Shown in pieces: positions 40,616-54,873 of a stretch of 64,000 bases of DNA (the stretch's first letter is position 1; each line of letters opens with the position of its first letter). The notes under the pieces were generated by a model that saw only the letters and a program-made list of their open reading frames with translations, was not told the DNA's origin and did not search any database. The position numbers were made by a program, and so were the translations under genes. The DNA comes from Lycocorax pyrrhopterus obiensis (taxonomy: Eukaryota; Chordata; Aves; Passeriformes; Paradisaeidae): contig JACSVZ010000004.1 of NCBI GenBank assembly GCA_014706295.1, positions 13,154,484 to 13,218,483 of the forward strand, read 5' to 3'.

Positions 40616-43600
40616 TCATTACTTTTCTAAAGTAATTGAAAATTGCTCCTGCTCATTATGCACCTATTCAGGGAGCAGTGGTCCTGAGGAATTTAGTGAG
40701 GAGTTATTTGGCATGCACGAGGACAGTTTGGGCAGTTTTCTTTTAGCAATAAGGCAAAAAGAATAGAGGGTAAAAGACTCACATGGGACAAAATCTGCCC
40801 GGGGCACAGAGTCAATTCAGAGATGTCTCTGAGTGCCCATGTGCAGGATAAAACTGATTTAATGGAACACAGGGCTTCATTCTGAACAGTGTGGAATACC
40901 TCGGGCCCAAGGGGAGGTTGTCACAGGAGCTTCTGTCTCTGACAGTGCTTCTGAGGGCAGTGGCCATCCCAGAACCCGCCTGGCTGGGCTTCGGCCACCA
41001 CAAGGCACCGAGTGACAGCAAAGGTCACTGCAGCTCCACCTGAGCACCCAGCACTGGTGGTTCACCTGGAGAAAATGGCAACTGGAGATGGAAAGGAGAA
41101 GGTGATGGGACTGGGAGGTGATTTTGGGTAGCAAGGGGAAGAAACTGAGGGTGTTTGCTCAGCAGATGTGCTGAGGCTACCCGGCACAGAGAAAGATGGA
41201 TCCCTGCCTTCCTCTGAGCCGGTCTAATCACATGAAAACAAGAGACCAGAGACTGAGGTTTATGGCTGGTATGTCTGAAACAAATCAAAGGAAAGAATAT
41301 TTGGCTTGCCTGAGCGTGGCAGGGAACATGCCAAATATTTCATGTGGGAGCATGAGGGTCAAGGTGTTCCTCTGCTCTGTATTGGAGTGGCACATCCTGG
41401 TGGGCAGGGACTGAGGGCAACAGCAAGGAATGGGCCAAAAGTCACAGATATTGGACCAGAATTTAAATAAAAACTCTAGGATTAATTATACAGCTCAGTG
41501 GGACAGAGTTGGGAACAAAAAGCTGGATGTCACCCCAGAGGACTGCAGTCTGCTTTAGGGACCTCCAGCTGCACTGCACTGCTGATCTCCTGCCTTCCCA
41601 GTCCCTTCCCAATCCCCTCCCAGTCCCATCCCCATCCCATCTCCCTTCTGCAGCAGAGGTTGGCTATAAAAAAGGACGGGATTTCAGAGACAAGATGAAA
41701 ATGATCTTTCATTCCCATCCATCAGTGTTTGCTCACTCATCTGTCTGACTCCGTAAGACAGAATTTAGCACCTAACACTACCCCTTCGCACCCCCCTAAT
41801 TTTCCTGCCTTGTGATTTGGGTTTTCCCTGGGCATTACCCAAGTCCTTGGGAAGTGAAATTTCCTGCTAGGGGCATCACTTGAATTTACACACATAATGC
41901 AAACTGACAAAGGGAGATGAGAAGTGTGGAATCCGTGTGAGGGGTACAGTGTTGGTATAAAGCTTCCAGAAATGCCAGATCACTGAACTGGATGACAGGA
42001 GTGGCTCTGCAGCCTGAGCCCACCACACTGGGCCAGCTTTGGGATGGAGGCAGGTATGGTGCTGGAGGGAAACCTCTCCCCTTGGGCAAGTGGCAGGAGG
42101 AGCAGCAGAAACTCCTGTGCAAGCTGAGCCAGGCAGAAAGAAACATCGTCGGGCTTATTTTAGGATTTTTGTGCTGCTGCTCCTCACCACCCTGTCCAAA
42201 TACATCCCTTTAATGGATGCTGCCTGAGAGGAAGCACATCCATTCTCCTGTGAGAGGGTGCCTGTGCCCATAAGCCTGTTTCCCAACACTATAAATTGGT
42301 CCTATAAAAGATGTTACTCCTCCCTGCCTCTCCTTAATAACTCAGTGCTGTGACCATAACAGCGCTTTGTTGCCATCATATTTTTCACCAGCACTCCAGT
42401 CCCCCTCTCTTTTTCTCCTCCTGGGTACTGAACAGCTCCTAGCAAAACCAGGCAGTTCAGCATCCCAGAGGGGCCTGGTGAGGATGCTTTGGGAGAAGCT
42501 GGGACACTGGGCACAGAGGGGGAGGGCAGTGGCAATAGGGCCACATGAGAGTTTGGGAGCTGGGTGGGGGCAGCTTAGGTGCACAGAGTGAGGCCCCAGC
42601 AGCTCTGCAGTCACAAGGGTAAATCCACTGTTTTTTCAGAATCACCCTCCTGGGATGATCCCTCTGATGATTCCAGTGCCCTGTGGGAAGCCCAGCCCTG
42701 AGACAGAAGCTGCAGTGGAGGCTGTAGGCTCATCCTCAGGGACTCAGCATTCCTTGTTGTGTGAGGAGCATCTCTGCTGCTCTCATCCAACCTGCCTTCC
42801 TCATTGATTGTGCTGCCCAGGGCCAAACAATGCAAATCTAGGGGTGAAATGGAGCAGGGAGGGTTCCCAGCTGGCAGCCCATCTCCTGCCCATCCCAGCA
42901 CACTCTTGGTACAGTGTTGGATCCACAGAGAGCACCGGAGACCCTTCTGACGCCCCTTGCCACTCAGGGGGGACACTCTCAGCTTTATTTAAAAGCAGTA
43001 AATGCCCAATCCCCCCTACAAGTGACCAAGTGGGGAAGTGTTCATCCCCTCCCCAGTGCCACTGGCACCAGCAGCAAAGTTAGGTCCTCTGTGCATGACA
43101 GGCATCCAAGCTGTGGCACCTGCTGGGTTTTTTTGTGACTGCTACTTGGGGCTGCTCCTCTTCCTTGCATGCACAGGGAATGTAACAGAGTAATTTGTGT
43201 CTGGAAGCTCGTGTTCTCAAGTTTCTTTTCCCTGAGGACCTCAGAATCCTTTCACTGGACACTAAAGAGGTGATGTGGTCTCCTTCAAAAATGAATGCGT
43301 TCCTTGGGTGCACAGTGTGTAAGCGGAGTGCAGCGTGGTCACTGAAAATCTGCACAAGCTCAGCATCAGGGAATTATGTATTCAGATAATAAAGGTTTAA
43401 AATAAACCTTTAGAGGTTTCTCTGACAGTGGAAGCTTGGAGATATCCCTCGGTCACTGGGTAAAGCCTTGGGGGAATTCTAGGATGTGGTTCACCTCTTG
43501 TGTCACTTGTGTGCATGGCTGGGTGCCTTAGGGGTAACAGGGCAGGGCTGTGTGCTGCAGGGGATTCCCACATCTGGGTAATGGGCTGGCGTTAGGGCCA

Positions 43601-45010
43601 GGGTTGCATCGTTACACACAGAAATGGGATTGAAACACTGATCCTCTCTGCTGTTCATCGCGTGAAGGAGAGGGGGAACATCTCAGAGCCATAAAATCCT
43701 GTTAGCTCTCGTCTGGCACATCCTGCCCAACAGGTTGGGTAAAACCAAGCAGCTGCAACGCCGTCTCTCTCACTTGTGCCTAGATTTCTTTCACAGAAGA
43801 TCCCATCCCCTTGCTGTTCATTCCCTCTCATCTGAGCTGCCACTCTCCTGCTGCAACCCTGCAGCAAGTCGCTGTCAGGAGCAGCCCCCTTGCTTTCTGC
43901 CCTTCCAACAAAGCATGGCCAAGTATTTGCATGAGGGCAGCTTTAACGAGCTGCTTTTCTGACGATGTAAATAATCTTGTCATCTTCCTGACAAATTAAC
44001 GCTTAACCCCCCCCCCTTCTAACTGCCTAAAGTGTTAACCATTATTGCTTTAGGGCTTATAAATATTTTGGAGTACAATAGTGACACTGGGGGAAGGCTG
44101 GGAGGTTGTATGAATTAATGCTCCTTTGCCTGTCAGGGTATTTAAGCCTTAGGTTTGGGACTTGGGTGATTTAAATAATTCCCATGGATTCCTCAGCTTC
44201 CCTTGTCACATGCACCGAGACAGGAGGAATCACACGTACAAGCATGATTAACTAATGAGCTGTCTAATGAAGGGCTTCTGACTCCAGGCATTAACCACCT
44301 ACTGCCAAACAGATCAGGGGGAAAAAAAATAAAGGGCATAATCCCATGTCAAAGTTCCCTACCGTGCCACCCTGTCTTTGGTGACAGAGGCTGGTCCCAC
44401 CCCACGTGTGGGAGATGCTCCCTTCCGATAGGAAGAAGTTTATCCAACCAGCCCCAATGAAATCTTCTCATTCAGCAGCCTTGAGCAAGCGGTTGCCAGC
44501 CGCAAAACCCAGCAGGAGCCCAAAACGAGTAGCCCATAAAATGAGGAGAAATTTAATAAAAGAAAAAAAAACCCCAGGATTTGTCACAGCTGCATGTATA
44601 AAACAGAGGCTATCACACAGATGCTCTCACAACACACCATTCCAATATGTGAAAGTCCCACATTTGTAAGGCCAGGCCCTGTCTCTGGAGCAGGGTTTGC
44701 CAGCTGCAGGCACTGCCTGTACCAAACAGGAGCTGCAGGGCCAGGAAGCAAATGCAGCTCTGCTTTCTAATGCAGCTAAACCCAAAGCTTTCCATGGAAG
44801 CAGGAAAAACACTGTCTATAATTGGCTGCAAAGCCATGCCTGGGTCAGCAGTGCTTTTGGGGGCTGTGAAATGTCACCTGTTGCTTGGGATGCACGGAAC
44901 TGCACCAGGGAGACACCAGCTCCTCCCAGATTGCTTCAAGGAATTGGAAGCATCTCTTGGGGCTCCAGCCTTTCTGCCCCTTGGGTTGGGACTGAGTTAT
45001 TTATCCAAAC
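40616..45010. other. Intergenic, no gene seen
   Basis: Mixed composition with no recognisable gene. It includes a C-rich degenerate CCCAxCCC stretch (about 41595-41645), a poly-C run near 44007-44015, and an AT-rich block (43950-44330) dense in TAAT/ATTA motifs that may be regulatory. Confidence 0.5.
41595..41645. repeat. Degenerate CCCATCCC/CCCAGTCCC tandem stretch
   Basis: Imperfect repeats of short C-rich units (CCCAGTCCCTTCCCAATCCC and variants). Confidence 0.6.
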
Positions 45011-45721
45011 ATGACATTTCTCAACCCACAAGTAATCTGTCTCTCTGTTTTCCTCCTGGAGCAAAGGGGTAGTGTTGAAATAAGGGTGTCCCTCCAGGCT
45101 CACAGGGGATCAGTGGTATTCCTGGTGGCTTACTCCTCACCAGGCTGTTGGGAGGGGTTTTGTGCTGAGGTAGGATGTAGATATGGATCCTGGAGAGTTT
45201 GGTCCGTCTGTTTTCTGAGGTGGAGTGCACATCTACTCGCCATTGCCAAATCCAGGATTCTTGATATATCAAATGGGATTTTTACTGTGAGTGTGGGCTG
45301 TGAGTTTCCATCTCATTCCCTGTGTTCAGCCTGTTTCCCCAGGGGCTGCTTGGGGCCCTGCTCAGCCTGGGCTGGGCATCTCTCCTGTGAGTGTTTCCTG
45401 ACTCCCAACGTGCAGGAAGCGGTTTGGAGGGATGTTGCGGAAATTCTTTGTCTCCACTTCCTATTTCTTTTCCTGCTCACCCCCCTCGTACAGCCACATG
45501 TGCTGCCTGCTCGGGCAGCCTTGGCCTTCCTTGTTCTGGTGCATGTCTGGGACTTTGTGCTTCAGGAAAGATGGGAAGGGCTGGTTTTTGATCACCAGTG
45601 CTTGATGCCCCGCGCACTTGACATGGCCAGGCACTGGTGTGGCCGCCCTGGTGAAGGACAGTGGCTTTCAGCCAGGCTGATCCATCCTTCCCAGAGGCTG
45701 GGATGGCCCTTGCTCTGCTGA
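45011..45721 (+). other. Unassigned 236-codon ORF
   Basis: The longest ORF in the H3-3A to ACBD3 interval outside transposons. The product is Leu-, Cys- and Trp-rich with hydrophobic stretches (LCLHFLFLFLLTPLVQ) and no domain I recognise. No start context, splice or poly(A) evidence supports it. It may be chance in stop-poor sequence. Confidence 0.18.
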
Positions 45722-48700
45722 ATGTCCTCCCATTCAGGTGTTGGGAGAGCAGAGTGGGTTTGGGTGCAGGCTGAGGGCACCCCTTCTTCTTCTCATCCTG
45801 GATAAATGGCTTTATTCCCACAAATAACAGGATGTGGGAGCTGCCAAAAATCCTGGTGTTTTCTGATAGCATTGCCAGCAGCTATTCCTGGGTGCTCGTG
45901 TCCTCAAAGGCACAGCAATTTGGGTGCTGGAAAGTGAATTTCTGCTACACAGAATGGGCCTGTGCAGGGAGGAGGCCAATGGTCGTGCCTGCAGTTTGGT
46001 TTTGTGGTTTGTAATCCAGAAGTTCCCGCTGTGGTAGGAGTTACACTGTGGTAGTACAGACACTGGTGCTCCTGGGACGAGGGCCAGACCAGCTGCTCTG
46101 CCTCCAGTGTCTCTTCCAGCACCACAAAGGCACCTGAGCTGGCGTGGCAAAAGGGATGGGATGGCCCCATGGCAAAGGGCTCTCACTGTGGCTTGGCAAA
46201 CCCTGGGCAAGCTCTGCTCCGTGTCTCATCCCCTCCAACAGTGTCACACAGATGCTGATTCCCCTGGGGATTGCTCAGCTTGGTGTTATTTCACAGCTTC
46301 AAAGTCTTCAGCTGGATTATTATTTTTTTCCCTAAGCATTTAGGCAGCACCAGCAGCCTTGACAGTTTAGGCCAGGAACTGGTGAGACTCCTTCTGTGAG
46401 CCAAAAGGAGCCCATGGGCAGATTAGCACCAGGCACCTGCCTTTGCCAGGGGCCTTTCCCATTTCTATGATCTGAGTTCTACACCAGGGAAAACAAGGAG
46501 TATTTTACAGGGGAATCGAGGTGGATAAGCTCTGCAACACCCGGAGTGGAAATTTGTTAACTTCTCCCACCTGCAGCTTCCCACAGACTCTGTGGGACTC
46601 CCATCCCTCCTGCCACGCCTCTGCATCCCAGAAGCAACCACCTCCTGTCTCAGGGCGTCAGACCAAGGCAGGGATGGCCAGGACTTACCTGCTGACCCCG
46701 GGCAAGTCCTACTCGGAGTCTGAAATACAAATCCTAATTCTTTAACTATAGCCCCATCTAATGGCACGTTCCCAGCAGCTCCCTGTGCGGTGCTGGTGTT
46801 CGGGTGGATGCAAATCCTGCTCTGCAGCTGGGGGTTCCTCACTGGCAGGGCATGCCAGCAACACCTCTGGGCCATACCCAGCCTGCCAGGAGTCCCTGGT
46901 CAGGGACACAGCAGCAGCTGTCACCTCCCTTGGGACACCACCGGCTCTGGCTGTGCCCCAGGCTGCTCCTTGCAGTGCCAGAATGGGGTTGTTCCCCCCC
47001 AGTTTTCACTGGTGTAAAAAAGCAGCTGCTTTGCTGAGCTGTGCTGGGTTGTGGCTCCTGCCATCCGAGCGCAGCCGCTCCAGGCCGGACAGCATTCCTT
47101 GTCTGGCGGTCCCTGCGCTCCCGCAGGAGCACGTGTGGGACACAGAACAGCAGCCCAGTGGGACACACCGGCCTGGACACATCTCCTGGCTGCTGCAGGG
47201 GCTGCGGCACTGATGGAAGCCCAGACTCACCTGGCTCCCAGCCCTTCCCAGCAAGGAAAATCGGGAAATTTTCCAGCAAACGCACGGGGTGGGCCCTGGG
47301 GCGTAGAGCTGGGCCAGCCACTCGATCCCCCAGGGCTGGCTGCTGCTGGCCTGAGCCCCTGTAGCCGTGTGGAACTCTGCTCTGGTGTCCCGGTGGCAAC
47401 AGCCTGATGGTGACTCTGACTGAATTTAAATGCTGTCTATGGCTGAGGTACGAAAAGCCGTGAGGAATTAGGGCAGTGGGGCTTGTCTTGCCAGGATGGC
47501 TCAGCCCAGCTGCTGCCTGGAGGAGGGGTCCTGTCTCTGCTCTGTGCCTTGCTGGCTGAAGCTTCCCTCTCTCGCCTGCGGGTGGTGGTGGGTGTGGGGC
47601 GCTGGCAGGGGCTGTGCTGAGCCTGAGGAGGCTGTTGCTGCTGCCTTTGGGGGGCAGTTTCACGCCAGCCAGGTCAGGGTGGTTTGGTTTGGGGTTTCTT
47701 TTTTAACTTCACTTGCACACGTCTTCAAACATTGGTGTTGACTCAAACCCAACTCCCAGTGCCAGATGTGGTTGATCTCGCCATCCAGAGCCAAACTGTG
47801 GTGTTGAGATGGTCTAACAGCAGGCTGGAAAGCCTGGATGCTCCGCTGTGTCCACCCAGGGTGGGTGAGGTGGGCAGGCAGGAGGTGCCAGCTGCCCTCC
47901 GCGGTGCTGTGGGGATGCTTTGGTCACGTTGCCCACGTGTGCCAAGGTGTGCAGCGGCACCGTGTGCGCATCCGCAGCCCCGGGTGTTGCCCAGCCTGCC
48001 TGGGGAAGTTTGCTGGGGACTCTGTGCTGCCAACAGCAGAACACAGCAGGGAAATGAAGAGGATGTAGGCCCAGCAGGATCCCAGCTGCAGCTCCTTGCC
48101 TTAAAAGCAACTGCGGGGTTGAAGCCAGCATCAGGATTTTTCCAAGCCTGGCTGAGAGAAATGCTCCTGTGGCTGGGCAAAGCAGCTCCTCTGTGCAACA
48201 GGTTTGCCACACCACTCCCAGTGCTGGGGGCATTTCCCTTCACCTCCCACTTGCTCCATGCATGAGGCTGTGCCCTGATTTCCCACATGACCTGGTCCCT
48301 GAGACCCTCGTGCTGGGTGAGTCTGAGGGTGGATGGTGATTTTGGGGCTTTTGGAGAGCCCTGGGGGCATGAGGGCATTGAGAGCAAGGTGGCATCATCA
48401 GGCATTGTCCCTTTGGCTCCGGAGCGTGCACCACGGTGAGAGCAAGCCCCAGCTCCCCCACAGCAACAAGTTACACACTATCCCACAAAAGCGCAGAAAT
48501 GCAGGAAACCAGCAGCTGGAGCCTTAGGATATTTCTTTTTTTCCACTGGTTTTAGTCTTTGCTCTTCCCTTGGCACTAGGGAAGGGGATTCTACAACAGC
48601 TGGGGCTGGACCAGGCTGCTGTGGCACTGCTGTGACCGGCCAGGCTGGCACCCACCAGGACAGCCAGCCTTGCTTTGGCTGGGCATGCCAGGGGCTCCCT

Positions 48701-51700
48701 GCTCCTCCATGGTTTTCATTTGCTTTGTGGCCACTGCAAGACCCACCAGCGAGGCTGGAAGGGAAACCTGGCCCATCTCCCACTGGGTTGGCTCCAGGGG
48801 AGCAGAAAGTGGCTCTTTGTGGGGTTCCTTTTGCTGTGAGGGGGGCTCCCCCCTCAGCCCCTGTTTATCCAGTACCCGCGGGCTGGCTACCAAAGCCTAC
48901 CTGTAAAAATTAGTTTTGGCACAAGAAAGAGAGAGAGAGAGCCTTTGCCAAGGAAAAATGTTGTCAACAGGCTCTAGGAAAACAGGATTACTCATCCAGG
49001 GGAAAATCACCTGGCCAGCTTGAGCAAGCTGCACGGATGTACTCAGCACAGCTTTATCTCCACCTGCAGATGGGTGCCTGCAGAAGATGGTGCTGCTCCT
49101 CTGTGTTGCCCCACGTCACCCAGGTTGCCCCACCTCGGGCTGGTGCAGGCTTGTGGGTCCCCACCCCCCACTGAGGGACACATCAGGCCAGAGGGGGCAT
49201 TTGTGGGCTGTAGCTGGCTGGGGCAGGGGGTGGTTTCTCTGCCGGGGCTGTGCTGGGATGCTCCCTCTGTGGCAAAGCCCAGCCCTGGTGCACAGCCTGG
49301 GGGACCAGGCCTGCATGAAGTCACTTTCCCCTGGGCATGAAGCAATCCAAGCTTTAGTGTCACTTTTTTTTTTTTCATTTAGACATTAAAAACCTCTGTT
49401 CTCTTCAACTCCAACAAGCATCAAGCAAACCTCTGCAACTTGCTGAGCACTCTCTCTGTGATCTTGTCTGACTGTCCTGACACAGGCTGCAAATAACTTC
49501 CTAATGTCTTACAGAGCTGGAGAGATGGGATTTGAGACTTGCAACCCTCCAATGCCAACTACTGCAAAGGGCAGGAAGACCTGGAGTGGCTTCTACGAGG
49601 AAGGAGACCCCTTCATCCAGGCAGGTCTAGAAAGGACACCTGGGTCACAGGGGGGTCACAGCTGAGTGCTCGTGTGGCACAGGAAGGGTTGGAAGGTGAC
49701 AGCTACCCCAGTTTCATGAGCAGTCACGGACGGAGGGGCCCATGCCCATCCCATGCCCAGCCCCGGGGCAGCAGAGGGTTTTGCTGGGCTCCCCAGGCCC
49801 TGTGGGCAGAGCTGCCCCTCAGTCCATAGAGTCCATTGTTCCCACATGCCCTGAAGGCTGTCCCAGGCATCCCGTGCCCTCCTTAATGTCTGTGCAGGTA
49901 TTTCACTAATGACATGTGGCAGAGGGCCAAGCATTTGTTCCGCTGGGTGAGCAGTGGCCACTCTCCTGCCCACAGATCATCATCACAGATCATCAAGAGC
50001 GCCGGGGGAGAGCCCACGTTTGAACTCCCCGGGCAGACAAGCTGCCAGCAGTCCTGGACCTGCTTCTCCAGGACATTCCTTCTGTGTCTGGGGATGCAGC
50101 CACAGCAGGCCTGGAGGGGTGGCACAGCGGCTCAAACATCTCTGGGGAAAGCGAGTGGTGGCCTGCCCGGGCCGAGGGAATCAGCTTTTTCCACTCAGAC
50201 CTGCTCCTCCATCAGGGGAGCACAGCCAAGGGGAATTTTTGCTCAAAGGCATGGTGAGGGATAACATTAAACCTCCTCCTGGGCACAGCACAGACAGCTG
50301 ACAATCAGGTGAGAGCAGTGACCAGCACCCAGCAGCTGCTTCCTGAAAACAAACATGTAGGACACCTGAAGTCCAACACTGAGGAAAACACTTAAGTGGA
50401 GGCTGAAATAAGGAATTACTGCTCCAAATCTGACTGCATGCCAGTGTTGAGTCCCCTGATTAAAAGCAGCAGGTTTCTCACCAGCTTCATGATGGAGAAG
50501 GTACAACATGAAAATAACAGAGGCCAGGAGAAGAATTTATTATAGAGAACCAGTGTTGCCTTGTTTTTCCTCGTTCCTTGCAAGTTTCTTACTTTTAGGA
50601 TACCAGATGATAACTTTGCAGATGCAGTATCTATATTGCATGCCCATATCTATATCTATATTAGTCCAAGTAGTTTAATATATTTCTTCAAGCCAGTCTG
50701 ATGTTTCAAATAAATTTCTGATGTCCAAGGGGCAGGCCTCAGATGAACGGTATTTGGGGAAAGATTTGGGATGGCATTTCATGCTTTGCTTAATCTTCCA
50801 GTACATGGTGCTGGGTGTAGCTGTGGTGTGAGTTCAGAAGTTTTATTTTTTAAAGCAATGGACCCAAAAGCGGGTAGCTGGCATTTGTAACCTGCCCTCT
50901 GAACCGGGCTGGGGGTGCAAGCTGAGCACACCAGAGCCCCAGGCAGGTATGCTGCTGTCACAGAGCACGGGACCAATGTTACCACAGGGATTTACACACC
51001 TCTGTGGCAAATAAAGCAGTGACCCAGCCCTACAATTTGTCCCTTTGTACTCTGCCTGCCTGTACAGCGAGCAGGAGTGAAGGCACAGACAGGCTGGCTG
51101 CGAAAGCTGAAAGCTCCTGCTGCTGAGCTGGGTCTGCAAATGAACCAACAGCGGGAGCTGGGCTTAGGGACAGAACTGTTCGGCTGGGGAGGCGGAATGG
51201 GGGAGATCAGAGCAGAAAGAGCTGGGGAGCAGCAGCTTGCACGAGAGAAACTGTAATTTCCAGGAATCCTGGGGCACATGTGTGCTCTCTGGGCTCCTGC
51301 TCTAGCTGGCACCTTTGGGCAGTGGCACCTGTACGGAAGGTGCCAGCCCAGACCCCGCCGTGTGGGGCTGAGGCAGCCAAAGGTGGCAGAGGAAATCAAG
51401 CAAGGGCAGGAGTGACAGAGCACAAACCCTCCAGGAACATGAGTTCAACGGGCTGGGAGGGATTAGAGTGGGCTTTTTCCAGCTTCCCCTGCAGTCCTTG
51501 CGCTGGGAATGTAGTGGGGGGTGGAAAGAAAAGGATGAGGATTGCAGGATCTGGTGCTCGAGAGAAGAGAGCTTCAAGCCTTCCTATTTTGGATTAAAAA
51601 GGATAACAACTGTCCCGAGCTGTCAGTCTGGAGCGTGGCTCGCACTTGGGTGGATACTTCCCTTCTTTGTACTTCAACAGGTCCGTGCAGCCTCCTCTCA

Positions 51701-52974
51701 GCCTCCTCTTACACCTCCTAAAGCAACGCACAAACAGGAGGAGCTTGGATGGCTGACCTGCCCCTGGGGGCTCCTTCGACAGCAGAGCCCCGAGTCTGAT
51801 GACCCTGCCCATTCCAGTTACCTCAAGGCCGCACCCAGCTGCTCTAAATCGCAGCGTCTAACCTGCGACTGACAAAGCAAAGCACAAGGCAGAAAGTGCC
51901 AAAAGCCAAGGGGTGGGAAGGACAGCAAAGAGGATAGGCAAGGATAATTTCACAGAGCAGACAAGTGGCTTAATTAGCAAGTTGTTTGGAGTGCACTGCT
52001 TATCCTTCTGGGACAGCAGAGGCAAGGAAGACCATGCTTTGTCATCTCCCACGAAAGTGCCTCGAAGAACCTGTTCTAACAATGGCTTTTCCCTGGGATG
52101 ATTTAGCTTTTCTCACAGGACCAGTGTGTTCAGAACTGAGCTTTGTCAAGCTGTTGATGCTGTAGCACCTGGAGTCACTGCCAGTGACTCTGTTCACTCC
52201 ACAGTGTTTATAGCAACTCTCTGGTGGAAGGCAGCTGCCTAAAGAGAGCTGTGAGGAGCACAGTGCTTCCCTTTTAATTGGGGAAAGGGGAATTTATACA
52301 TGCATGAGACAGGTAAAATAGGCTCAGCTGGGGCAGGCTTGCTGCTGTAATTGCTTTGGTTTCCAATGCACTTGCACACTGAATGCGAAATTAGCTTGTA
52401 GCATACCCACACTATGGTACATTGAACAACTCAGCATCTTGCTTCTCATGCAAGTAGCACAGCACTTGCTTTGCTCTCTCTGAAGAGAATTCTGCTCCCC
52501 AGGTGAACTCTGGGACCAAACTAGTGCACATCCCAGCCTCAGGCCCAGGATAAGCTACTTACCAGCAGCAGGTAAGCAGTGAAAGGAGATTCTGGCTGAC
52601 ACAAACCTCAGCATAATGTGCTTTTTTGCCTCTAGGTCCTTGCTTTTCTTTTTGTTCAGTCTAAACCGTGCATGGTCCTGTGGGCAAGGGATTTTAGGAC
52701 TCTCTTGGAGGAGAGAGCTTACAGGTTTCAGCTGCCCACATCCAACCCCTTCTGCTACCCACTCAAAACGCAAAGAGATGATGCGGTTCAAGGTGGGCTC
52801 TTCCAGTATGGACAGATGGCCCCATCCAGGGAGCCACGGACATTCCTGGGCAGAGCCTTTGACCACAGTGTGAGCACAGTGCTGAACCTCTGAATATGAG
52901 AGAGAGGATGACAAGCTTATCTTAGCTCAAGAGCCATACACAGCAATGCCAAGGTTTGCAAATTAAGAAAAAGC
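45722..52974. other. Intergenic, GC-richer, no gene seen
   Basis: Moderately GC-rich DNA before the ACBD3 3' end. Long ORFs, such as 274 codons on the minus strand at 46839-47663 and 220 codons at 47743-48405, show no recognisable domain and overlap ORFs in other frames. Includes an (AG)n run at 48925-48941. Confidence 0.5.
48925..48941. repeat. (AG)n microsatellite
   Basis: Consecutive GA units in intergenic DNA. Confidence 0.8.
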
Positions 52975-54873
52975 CAACAGCATTACAGATAAATGTATTT
53001 TAATTAGGATTAAATACTATCTCAAGGTATCTTGAAATCGCACTTGTACTGTATTATCAACAGCCAGAGGCAATTAAAAAAAAAAGTCTGAAAACGTAGA
53101 AGTTCTAACATCCAACACACGACAGTAAGTGCTGCCATTTAAAGCGACAAACACCGCTCCCAAGAACAGATACTCTTAGAGGAAAAAATTGTAACATTTT
53201 TGTATGGACAAAAAAAAAAAAGTAATTTGAAGACCAGAAGAAATATATTAGTGCCTGCCTTTTTAAAAGGGTTTTTTTTTTGTTGGTTTTTTTTTTTTTA
53301 CATTAAATACAGTTTTCTTTAAAAGCAAGGTACTTTCTAAATTCATGGTTTATATACTGTATGTACACAAGAGCAGAACATTGTACAGTGTTTTTGGATA
53401 AAGCAGCACTAACTAGCTGTAAGCTGGTACGGTGTTGCTGACCCAAAAAGCAAGATGACAAGTTAAGCACTCTAGGAGAAGTATCTCCATGGTTGGTACG
53501 AGAAAAGTAAAGTATCATGTATGTACAAACTGACCGTTCAAACAAACCCCGCCAACTCAACATCATTTGCCGTGGAACTGCCCATGCTGCAGCTGATCAA
53601 TGGAAGTCTGACTGCAAGAGCTGGTCTGAGACCCAAAGCAACCATTTCCTTTCAGTAACAAGGTGCATCACCCATGCAGAGAGCACTTGCACAAGTCATT
53701 ATTGCAACACGTCACCCCCGGGCTCCGGGGGGAGAGGATTCTTACTGCAGCCTCAAGCCAAGTAGCCACCAGCGTTTTTTTTTCACTATACAAAATACAA
53801 AATGCCCCAACCAAACCATATGAAATTGAGATTAAAGCTACGTTAAGTATCTGTATGTGCACCTGGCCTTTCCGCCCACAGTTACAAATTAAAGCAGAAA
53901 GTTTGCACCCCACTGTCACCAGTTCAGACTAAAATGGAGTGGCAGTGATTTCCATCATTAGTGCAACATTAACTCCTATACTCTATCAAAGTGACTGACT
54001 GCTCTCCAGATGCACAACACACGTACTCAGGTCTTACAAAACCAAATCAGAACATTGTGCAGAAAACTGGTTTCAAGTTTGTAGCCTTTTTTCTTTTTGT
54101 CTACCCCATTAAAAACCCCATTAAACTCAGGAGTAGTTTGTGTCCTGTTCAAAATCAATTGCATCAAAAAATGAGTTTTTTTATTCTAGGGTTAGCAGTG
54201 GGGCAGAGATTAAGGTTCTTCTTGTTACACATACTTTTAAACATCATTCAGCTGACACCTTCGGAAGAGGTTATTTGCTGTACTTTCAGGACGTTGTTCA
54301 TCCTTGTCTGAGACACTACACTGGTTTAAGGAACTGAATGTTTCTTCTTTGATGAGGACAGAAGTGAGACAACTTGTTTCTAAACTGCATAAACTTAAAA
54401 GTTTCAAGTTTTAATGGTGTAAAAAATCTGACATTCAATTACAGTTAAGAGAAACTTGCTACACAGCAAACTGCATCCAAATCTACCAGTTACTGATGGG
54501 ACCTTTAAATTAACCATTAACAAGTTAGTCAAGGCATCCAGACCTGGAAACATCAGATCACCCAGCCAGTGAGCCAGCAACTCCCTCCCCCTTTTTCATG
54601 AGGCTTTAACAAGTGCAACTGATGTGACCTCAGCACTGGAGCCAACGACTCCAATCCCCAAAAAGGTTAGGGAGATCCTGTGTTAAGCCCAATGCAATAT
54701 GCATTAGTGTCATGGAGCAGGAAGATCCCAGTGTCTACTTGTTAGAAGTTCACACAAATCATACAGATACAGACAGGATAAAACACAGACTCAAAAGGAT
54801 CCATTATGCTTGAAGAAAATTCCAAATAAAATGACATCTTCTGCACAGCCCAGCCTCAGACACAGCCACACCT
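52975..54873 (-). other. ACBD3: ACBD3 3' UTR (inferred extent)
   Basis: AT-rich sequence after the ACBD3 stop, lacking long ORFs and containing A/T homopolymers (about 53210-53222 and 53272-53301). A minus-strand ATTAAA at 53004-52999 is the most distal good signal before the composition changes. The exact end is not provable here, and an AATAAA near 54180 could give a shorter form. Confidence 0.6.
52999..53004 (-). terminator. ACBD3: Candidate poly(A) signal of ACBD3
   Basis: Minus-strand ATTAAA about 1.87 kb after the stop codon, just before the sequence turns from AT-rich to mixed intergenic. Confidence 0.45.

Noticed and set aside
46839..47663. 274-codon minus-strand ORF
   Set aside because: GC-rich, Pro/Ser/Gly-rich, overlapped by equally open frames on both strands, with no recognisable domain or gene structure.
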